Assembly (NCBI GenBank): GCA_964017065.1
Contig: OZ024783.1
Span: 2,032,832-2,096,831, forward strand
Direction of reading: 5' to 3'
Source of the DNA: Haliclona indistincta
Lineage: Eukaryota > Porifera > Demospongiae > Haplosclerida > Chalinidae
DNA length: 64,000 nt
Notes under the pieces: model-generated
Told to the model about the DNA's origin: nothing
What the model saw: only the letters and a program-made list of their open reading frames with translations
The model's database searches: none
Shown: piece by piece, positions 51,113-60,434 of the stretch
Layout of the letters: the number at the start of each line of letters is the position of its first letter
Position numbering within the stretch: the stretch's first letter is position 1
Translations under genes and position numbers: made by a program

Positions 51113-52654
51113 ATGTGTTTGCTAGTGAAGTTGATTGTCTGTACGGCACTGCTTGTTAGCAACACAGCTACTGCTCAGAATGATGAGGACAATGAGGATG
51201 GAAGCAGTGAAGGTTAGCATGCATGCATGTACGCACGCAATCATGCTGCAATATGTATATATACATCATTTTCATCATAATAGATTGCCCAATATGGTTT
51301 ACAAATCAACCTCCTACTGAACTGGAGTGCAATCCTATGGAGACTTTTATCGGCCTACGCTGTTCCACTAAAGCCACTACAAAAAGTGTAGCATACAATG
51401 TGACTTGGTACTGGTCTCAGTGTGTTAATGATGCTGGTATTAAGGGCACAGCTATACTGCTGGAGAATAACCGCGATGAGTATTTATACATTTACAACTC
51501 ATACAACTCATAATATAATGGAATAATTAAATTTGATTCGATTGCTTTTCGAGTCACTGAATCTACTCAGGGATACTACTGGTGTGAGATCAGCAGTAAC
51601 ATCACAAACGTGACCTTTAGACCATCATTGATTACTCCTGTTCTTCAATTAACCGACGATTCACTACCTGAATGTAGTTTTGATTTGACCAACTACATAA
51701 TTACCACATCAGAATGTGCCACTAAAGGTTCACCTACATCTGCTACACAGGCACCACTCCCATCCTTCTGTGCGGTAAGTATTATCTATTACAAAACGGT
51801 AACTATTAACAAGAGCACATAACTAGAAAGAAGCATCTAACTCTAATAGTCCCATACAACTATAGCGTTTCGGACAATTACTTGAGACTGTATAACAGCT
51901 ATTTCCTTGTAAAGCAACACTATAGTTCCTCCCAGTAATACAAGCCAAAACAAAAAGTTCTTTTACCATAAAAGGAACAACGATTGAACTTGTCTGAAAC
52001 GCTTGGAACTATTAGTGTTCAATGCTCCTCTCTCGTTACATGTATGTGATCCTGCTATTAATTATTTATTTTTTCATGTACAGGTTAGCAATACAGATGC
52101 GGATGCCACGGAAGTGTTTTTAATAGTGTATGCAGTTTGTGTCACAATCATTGTCCTGGTGTTGGTGTTACTAGTCTCTGGTCTTCTGTGTAAGAGGTTA
52201 GTGAACTGTCTCTACAGTTGTAGCTGACAATATAGTGTAAATAATGATGAGTCACATGGTACAATCTACATGTAATCAAATTTTACAGCAAAATAATTAT
52301 TATTTCAAATTTTAATTGTACAACTGCAAAATTAATTCAAATTATTTCATGTACATACATGTATACTTTACTGCAAAATTATCTGTTATCCTCAGAAAGA
52401 GACTTGTCACATTAGAGCAAGTTGAGCAAAATAAGAGTATACATGTAGAGCAAGATGATACCACCAATTCAGCTGATCAGCTTACAATGGAGCAGAATGA
52501 AGCATATGCTGCAGCACCACAGAACAGAGAGTTGGAATTTGAGCACAATGATGAGGCAATTGATACAGGCATTAAAATGGAGAGGAATACAGCATATCAT
52601 ACCGTATCCTGCCCACAAAAAGAGAATGATTATGAAACAATAACCAGCTCATAA
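51113..52654 (+). pseudogene. Ig-like receptor R3 with premature stop
   Basis: Exons 51113-51212, 51284-51774, 52084-52196, 52396-52654. The splice frame is correct throughout, but TAA at 51511-51513 interrupts the variable segment (EYLYIYNSYNS, stop, YNGIIKFDS), before the F-strand Cys. Everything else is preserved, including TAYHTV (ITSM consensus still met) and NDYETI. The stop lies beside two copies of TACAACTCA, so slippage could have produced it. Either a very young pseudogene or a null allele. AATAAA at 52855. Confidence 0.8.
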
Positions 52655-53585
52655 CAGTTGCTTTATTATCACAAATGCATGCTCAGTGCCTGTCTAAGAA
52701 TAATAATCAAGAGTTTTTTATTTTGTAAATTAATTTTTATACAAGTTTGTACATCACCTAAGACAGTGCGAAAACCAACTAGCAGAATGCTAGGACTGCT
52801 TTGTCTGTCATTTTGATTTTGATTGTCTGTTATTTAGTTTCTGTTCTGCTGCTAAATAAAACACAATAATTATAGTTATACCAATGTACGTATGCGCTGG
52901 ACGTGCAGTGTCTAGAAGAAGGAGAGTGTCCTTTGTGCATGTCACTACTATTCTTTTGCAATTTTTATTTGTTGGCAATGTGCAGGATTATTATTATAGT
53001 CTACCAAAATTGACTTGTTGCCTAGCAACTAGTTTACATAACTGCTGTAATTCACTGATGACTATCCAGGTGATTGATAGCCTCGCCTCCAGGCCACTCT
53101 CCCCTGGAGGCGAGGCTAGGTGATTGATGAAAACAGAAATTATTATTATTTTTTATTTTTAAACTATGATATGAAAATTCTCTTTGATGTAATGAGGTGC
53201 TATTTTTCCTCCAGGTAAGTCAAAATCATAGTTTAAACCGGTTATAAACCTCACTTTTCGGTGAATATGTGAATTTGGATTCCTCGGGCTTCGCCCTTGG
53301 TATCCAAATCCTCATATACACCTCTACCTCGGTGAATAACCTACATTTAGATACCTACCTTGGCTAAATTCTAAGTACTTCGGTTTCAGAATGGACACTC
53401 TGAGCAGTGCAGGAGGGCAGGTACAGCGTCTTTGCTTTTAAAAACTATCAATTCATGTATATAGAAAGTGTTTTAAACTGCATGTGCATTCATGGAACAC
53501 TATAGTCCTGTTCGCATGAGGCATTTAATCCGGTCCAAGTTGAGAGCTAGCTTATTTCGAAGTGCACAAGAAAGTGTAGATAATT
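52655..53585. other. Spacer R3-R4 (type shared with R5-R6)
   Basis: Lacks the relic exons. Contains TTGTTGCCTAGCAACTAGTT, a hairpin at 53079-53115 and a palindromic block (about 53155-53340) built around AAACTATGAT / ATCATAGTTT and TTGGATTCC / GGTATCCAA. Nearly identical to 59760-60434, so one is a recent copy of the other. The short-type upstream block of R4 is at about 53512-53585. Confidence 0.65.
53079..53115. repeat. GC-rich hairpin in AT-rich spacer
   Basis: GCCTCGCCTCCAGG and CCTGGAGGCGAGGC around a short spacer. The copy at 59927-59963 has two substitutions, both in stem positions. Confidence 0.8.
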
Positions 53586-56500
53586 ATGTGTTCGCTAGTG
53601 AAGTTGATTGTCTGTACGGCACTGCTAGTTAGCAACACAGCTGCTGATCATAATGATGAGGATAATGAGGATGGAAGCAGTGAAGGTGATGAAGGTTAGC
53701 ATGCATATCATGTATGCACGCAATCACGACACAATAATTATTATGTATTCATTTTCATCATAATTAATAGATTGCCCAATATGGTTTACAATTCAACCTC
53801 CTACTGACCTGGAGTGTAATCCTATGGAGACTTTTATCGGATTACACTGTTTCACTAGAACCACTATAAAGAATGCAGCATACAATGTGACCTGGTACTG
53901 GTCTCAGTGTGTCAATGATGCCGGTACTAAAGGCACAGCTATACTGCTGGAGAATAACCGTGATGAGTATATTTACTTCTACTACATGTCCTCATACGGG
54001 AGTAAAGGAACATCGATTTTTTTCGAGTCACTGAATCTACTCAGGGATACTACTGGTGTGAGATCAGCAGTAACACTACAGACGAGTCCTTTAGACCATC
54101 ATTGATTACTCCTGTTCTTCAATCAACCAACAAATCACTACCTGAATGTAGTCTGCTGTATGGTTTGAACAGCTTCCACAATGTACCAGAATGTGCCACT
54201 AAAGGCTCACCTACTGTATATACACAGATACCACTCCCATCATTCTGTGCGGTGAGTATTAACTATTACAAAATAAAAATTAACTATTAACAGGATCACA
54301 TAACTAGAAAGTAGCATTGAATTTCAATAGTCCCCATGCAATTAGCGTTTAGGACAAGTACGTACTTGAGACTGCATAACAGCTTTTTCCTTATAAGGAG
54401 CACTAGTGTCAATACTGCCAATACAAGCCAAAACAATACTTAGCACTATCCATAAAAGGAAAAAAATGATTGAAATTTTTCTAGTACTTGTCAGAAACAC
54501 TAGTTGTATGGGACTATTGGTGTTCAATGCATTCTCGTTATGTGCTCCTGCTGCTATTAATCATTTTTCATGTACAGGTTAGCAATACAGATGATGCCAC
54601 GGAAGTGTCTTTAATAGTGTATGCAGTTTGTGTCACAATCATTGTCCTGGTGTTGGTGTTACTAGTCTCTGGTCTTCTGTGTAAGAGGTTAGTGAACTGT
54701 CTGCAGTTCAGTGTAGCTGAAAATAATTATAGTAGTCGGGTGGCTTATGTCCAAATTTTCAGGTTTTGGGGACGTTGCGGATAAAAGCACCAAACTTTGT
54801 ACATTTATTCACTAGTACATATCAAGTAATTTCAGGGTAGGTACCACCTCTGAAACCAATCTTAACATAAGAGAATAATTAATTTAAAAATTTGCAGCGT
54901 CAGCAAAAATTACAAGAAATTCTGGTGATGTTGCAGATAAAGGCACCAAACTTTGTAAATTTATTCACTAGTACATATCAAGTAATTCCATGGTAAGTAC
55001 CACTTCTGGAAGAATTCTTAACATAAGAAAATAAGTCATCATTATTAAAAAATGCAATGTCATATAGTTAGCAAATCTTGATTACTCTATCTAAGAAACA
55101 ACTCAGCAGAATTTAGTATACAATTTATTTGTTGCAATTATATGTGGCTACACAGCTCTGTACAGTTCCACTGGGCTTACCTACACGAACATCTTGCACT
55201 ACCGGCAACCCTTGTCACTCTTGCAGCCACATTTCACCAGTTCACTGCAGGCTGCAGAGGATAGTGTACCACACTGGCATCCAAGACAAATTCTTCTTAT
55301 TCAATGTCCGGCCGTACTCTTGTGGTGAGGGTGCTTCTTGCTGTGGCTGGTCACTGGTAGTCCAAATTCCAGCCTGATAGGATACACTTTACGGTTTCGA
55401 GTGCTGTTGCAGAGCATCTTGCATTGGAGGTATGCATGTTTTCCATTGTTCGGTTCTTTTGACAAAACAGCTCTCTTCGCGTGCTTCGTTTATACATACT
55501 CCAAACTGCTTGTCCTATCATACAATTGCAACAGTAAAGTGTTCGAGGCATCGAAAAACCCCACTGTTAATGTTGCACTTCGAAACGTGTATCCTATCAG
55601 GCTGGAATTTGGACTACCAGCGACCAGCCACAGCAAGACGCACCCTCACCACAAGAGTACGGTCGGACATTGAATAAGGAGAATTTGTCTTAGATGCCAG
55701 TGTGGTACACACTGCCACTATCCTGCACTGAACTGGTAAAATGTGGCTGCAAGAGTGACAAGGGTTGCCGGTAGTGCAAGATGTTCATGTAGGAAAGCCC
55801 AGTGGAACTGTACAGAGCTGTGTAGCCACATATAATTGCAACAAATAAATTGTATACTAAAATTCTGCTGAGTTGTTTCTTAGACTACAGAGTAATTTGC
55901 TGACAATGCCGTGACAATTTTTAATAATTATGATTTATTCTCCTATGTTAGGAATTCTTTCAGAAGTGGTACTTACCATGGAATTACTTGATATGTACTA
56001 GTGAATAAATTTACAAAGTTTGGTGCCTTTATCTGCAACATCACCAGAATTTCTTGTAATTTTTGCTGACGCTGCAAATTTTTAATTAATTATTCTCTTA
56101 TGTTAAGATTGGTTTCAGAGGTGGTACCTACCCTGAAATTACTTGATATGTACTAGTGAATAAATGTACAAAGTTTGGTGCTTTTATCTGCAACATCACC
56201 AGAATTTCTTGTAATTTTTTGCTGACGCTGCAAATTTTTTAATTAATTATTTTCCTATGTTAAGATTGGTTTCAGAGGTGGTACCTACCCTGAAATTACT
56301 TCATATGTACTAGTGAATAAATGTACAAAGTTTGGTGCTTTTATCCGCAACGTCCCCAGAATTTCCTTAAGCCACCTGACTATAGTGCACATAATGATGA
56401 GTCACTTTATACAATGTATATAAATTAATTTTAATTGTACAACTGCAAAATTATTTCAAATTATTATGTGCTTTACTGCAAAATTATCTGTTTTTCTCAG

Positions 56501-56771
56501 AAAAAGACCTGGCACATCAGAGCGAGTTGAGCAACATAACAATATACATGTAGAACAAGATGATACCACCAATTCAGCTGATGAACTTGCAATGGAGCAG
56601 AACGAAGCATATGCTGCAGCAATCAATCCACAGAACAGAGATTTGGAATTTGAGCACAACGAGGCATACACATCAATTGATACAGGCATTAAAATGGAGA
56701 GGAATAGAGCATATCAAACCGTATCCTGCCCACAAAAAGAGAACGATTACGAAACCATAACTAGCTTATAA
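53586..56771 (+). pseudogene. Ig-like receptor R4 with frameshift and fold-back insertion
   Basis: Exons 53586-53694, 53771-54251, 54578-54687, 56501-56771. The T run before the RVTES motif has seven T (54017-54023) against eight in the intact copies, shifting the frame before GYYWC. Correcting that single base would make the exon sum divisible by three. A sequencing or assembly error in a homopolymer cannot be excluded. Intron 3 is enlarged to 1.8 kb by the inverted-repeat element at 54734-56380. The tail has NRAYQTV (the ITSM Thr is Arg) and NEAYTSI in place of NEAQSSI, adding a tyrosine. AATAAA at 56952. Confidence 0.8.
54734..56380. mobile_element. Fold-back (long inverted repeat) element
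   Basis: 1647 bp flanked by TATAGT duplications (54728-54733, 56381-56386). Ends are GTCGGGTGGCTTA and TAAGCCACCTGAC. Each arm has outer subrepeats of about 150 bp (two on the left, three on the right, around GCACCAAACTTTGTA / TACAAAGTTTGGTGC) and an inner unique part (about 55080-55420 against 55560-55870, around TGGCTGGTCACTGGTAGTCC). The non-palindromic centre is about 55430-55550. No transposase. The paralogous introns of R2 and R6 (aattatagtgtac, aattatagtacaa) give the empty site. Confidence 0.85.
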
Positions 56772-57990
56772 CAGATGGTTTATATTAACAACTGCGTGCT
56801 GCCTGTCTAAGAATAATAATTAAGAGTTTAATTTTTTATTATGTTTTTATACAAGTTTGTACACAGCATAAACCAACTAGCAGAATGCTAAGAGTGCTTT
56901 GTCTGTCTTTTTGATTTGATTGTCTGTCAGTTTGTTTCTGTTCCGCTGCTAAATAAAACACAATAATTTTATAGTTATACTAATGTACGTATGCATCGGA
57001 CGCGCAGTGTCTAGAAGAAGAGTGTTGATGCATGGTATAGTGTCACGGCAAATGCTCGATGTTCACAGATCAATCACTCCCAGCCTGTCCAGTGCATTGC
57101 CTGCACTACATAATAACAGAACCAGTAGACCGACCCAGTTCATCCAACTCTTATGGCATCCTTCAGGATCTGTGGAGACAACGAAACATTCACATCAACA
57201 CATATTATTGCTCTAAGTAATCAAACTCACCACCAGTCCAGTATCTTTGGTTGTTGCCAAAGATCTTGACTTCGTAATGCAGCAGTGTTTTGTGCTTACT
57301 ACTGCCATAATTTCCAGGCCATCAGCATTCACCATTAATTTTTTCATTTCTGGTAATGGTTTTCCAACGCATTATTAGTGTGCAGTTTCTAGAAGAGCAT
57401 ACAAGTTGTGACTGTCAATCATCATCGATAATGCATGTATTTGTTCTTTGTGCATGTCACTATAACAATAAGCTAGATCTATCATCTGCATTCTTTTGCA
57501 ATTTTTTGTTGGCAGTGTGCAGGCTACATAATACATAATTATAATAGTCAATGACTTGTTGCCTAGCAACTAGTTTACATAACTGCTGTAGTTCACTGAT
57601 GACAATCCAAGTGATTGATGAATGTTATTCTTTTTATATACCTACCTTGGCTAAATTCTAAGTACTTGTTATTTTGCGGTTTCAGAATGGACACTCAAAG
57701 CAGTGCAGGAGGGCAGGTACAACAATATATTTGCTTTTTAAAACTATCAATTTGTGTATATAGAAAGTGAGTAAACTTCCTAGAATAACTATTATAGTGT
57801 TGGATTCATGGAACACAATATAGCCTTGTTTACACGAGGCGCTTAATCCAGTTTGAGAGCCAGCTTATTTCGAAGCGCTGGACGCTGTTAATAAACCGGA
57901 TTAGTTAATCCACATTCAGAGGTGGTTTGAAGCTAGCTTGAAGTGTGATTTTGTTAATTTCAGCTAATCAAGAAAAAAGTGGAGATAATT
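56772..57990. other. Spacer R4-R5
   Basis: R4 3'-UTR, relic minus-strand exon (57063-57178; the next one is truncated near 57240), TTGTTGCCTAGCAACTAG near 57555 and the long-type upstream block of R5 from about 57835. Confidence 0.55.
57063..57178 (-). pseudogene. Relic last exon of the membrane-protein gene
   Basis: Same minus-strand exon as at 49898 (GWMNWVGL, CSAGNALDRLGVIDL). The upstream exon is broken by unrelated sequence at about 57250. Confidence 0.45.
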
Positions 57991-59501
57991 ATGTGTTTGC
58001 TAGTGAAGTTGATTGTCTGTACGGCACTGCTAGTTAGCAACACAGCTACTGCTCAGAATGATGATGAGGATGGAAGCAGTGAAGGTTAGCATGTATGCAT
58101 GTATGTACGCAATCATGCTGCAATAATTATGTATACATTTTTATCATAATAGATTGCCCAATATGGTTTATAATTCAACCTCCTGCTGAACTGAAGTGTA
58201 ATCCTATGGATACTTTTATCGGCCTACACTGTTATGCTAGAGCCACTATAAAAAGTGTATCATACAATGTGACCTGGTACTGGTCTCAGTGTGTCAATGA
58301 TGCCGGTACTAAAGGCACAGCTATACTGCTGGAGAATAACCGTGATGAGTATATTTACTCTAACTACTCATACAGCAATACAGAAAAATTTGCTTCGATT
58401 TTTTTTCGAGTCACTGAATCTACTCAGGGATACTACTGGTGTGAGATCAGCAGTAACACTATAAACGTGTCCCTTAGACCATCATTGATTACTCCTGTTC
58501 TTCAATCAACCAACAAATCACTACCTGAATGTAGTCTGTATGGTTTGAGCAGCTACTCACATAATGTACCAGAATGTGCCACTAAAGGCTCACCTACTGT
58601 ATATACACAGATACCACTCCCATCATTCTGTGCGGTAAGTATTACTTAACTATTACTAAATTAACTATTAACGGGAGCACATAATGAGAAAGGAGCGTTG
58701 AACTCCAATAGTCCTCATGCAACTAGTGTTTTGGAGAAGTACTTGAGACTGCATAACAGTTTGTTTTTTTTCTTATAAGGAGCACTAGTTCCTCCCAGTA
58801 TCAATACTGCTAATACAAGCCAAAACAAAACGTTTACTTTGCACTATCCATAAAAGGAAAAATGATTGAACTATTTAAAGTACTTGTCCTAAACACTAGT
58901 TGTATGGGGATTATTGGTGTTCGATGCTCATTCTCATATGTGCTCCTGTGGTTATTAATCATTTTGATGTACAGGTTAGCAATACAGATGATGCCACGGA
59001 AGTGTTTTTAATAGTGTATGCAGTTTGTGTCACAATCATTGTTCTGGTGTTGGTGTTACTAGTCTCTGGTCTTCTGTGTAAGAGGTTAGTAAACTGTCTC
59101 TGCAGTTGTAGCTGATAATAAAGTGCACATAATGATGAGTAACATGATGCTATCCACATATAATCAATTTTACAACTGCAAAATTATTTCAAATTATTAT
59201 GTGGTTTACTGCAAAATTATCTGTTATCCTCAGAAAGAGATCTGACACATTATGGCGTCTTAAACAACATAACAATATACATGTAGAACAAGACAATGCC
59301 ACCAATGAGCTTGCAATGGAGCAGAACGAAGCATATGCTGCAGCAATCAATCCACAGAACAAGGAGTTGGAATTTGAGCTGCTCAATGATGAGGCACAAT
59401 CATCAGTTGATACAGCCATTAAAATGGAGAGGAATACAGCATATCAAACCGTATCCTGCCCACAAAAAGAGAACGATTATGAAACCATAACCAGCTCATA
59501 A
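57991..59501 (+). CDS. Ig-like single-pass receptor R5 with ITSM-like tail
   Basis: Exons 57991-58084, 58153-58634, 58975-59084, 59234-59501; open, 317 aa. The variable segment is IYSNYSYSNTEKFA. The Ig core has SYNVTWYWSQC and GYYWCEI. The tail resembles R1 (QDNATNELAMEQ, NKELEFE), so exon 4 pairs with R1 while exon 2 pairs with R2. NTAYQTV and NDYETI are intact. The polyadenylation motif has decayed to AAGTAAA (about 59690). Confidence 0.88.
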
Positions 59502-60434
59502 CAGTTGCTTTATTTTCATAAACGCATGCTGCCTGTCTAAGAATAACAATAAGAGTTTAATTTTTAATTTTTTTATGCAGGTTTGTACATAGCCTAAGAC
59601 AGGTGTAAAAACCAACTAGCAGAATGCTGAGAGTGCTTTGTCTGTCTTTTTGATTTGATTGTCTGTTATTTTGTTTCTGTTCCACTGCTAAGTAAAACAC
59701 AATAATTATTATAGTTATACCAATGTACGTATGCATCGGACGTGCAGTGTCTAGAAGAAGGAGAGCATCCTTTGTGCATGTCACTACATAATAACTATTC
59801 TTTTGCAATTTTTATTTGTTGGCAATGTGCAGGATTATTATTATAGTCTACCAAAATTGACTTGTTGCCTAGCAACTAGTTTACATAACTGCTGTAGTTC
59901 ACTGATGACAATCCAGGTGATTGATAGCCTCGCCTCCAAGCCACTCTCCCCTGGAGGTGAGGCTAGGTGATTGATGAAAACAGAAATTATTATTATTTTT
60001 TTATTTTTAAACTATGATATGAATAATTCTCTTTGATGTAATGAGGTGCTATTTTTCCTCCAGGTAAGTCAAAATCATAGTTTAAACCAGTTATAAACCT
60101 CAGTTTTCGGTGCATATGTGAATTTGGATTCCTCGGGCTTCGCCCTTGGTATCCAAATTCTCATGTACACCTCTACCTCGGTGAATAACCTACATTTAGA
60201 TACCTACCTTGGCTAAATTCTAAGTACTTCGGTTTCAGAATGGACACTCTGAGCAGTGCAGGAGGGCAGGTACAGCGTCTTTGCTTTTAAAAACTATCAA
60301 TTCATGTATATAGAAAGTGTTTTAAACTGCATGTGCATTCATGGAACACTATAGTCCCGTTTGCATGAGGCATTTAATCCGGTCCAAGTTGAGAGCTAGC
60401 TTATTTCGAAGTGCACAAGAAAGTGTAGATAATA
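59502..60434. other. Spacer R5-R6
   Basis: Duplicate of 52655-53585, including the hairpin, the palindromic block and the short-type upstream block of R6. No relic exons. Confidence 0.6.

Noticed and set aside
51223..51822. Treating R3 as two separate small genes
   Set aside because: The two halves are one exon in the same frame separated by a single stop codon; paralogues show it as one exon.
55129..55677. Several 66-111 codon frames
   Set aside because: They lie in the palindromic arms of the fold-back element and mirror each other; no transposase motif.
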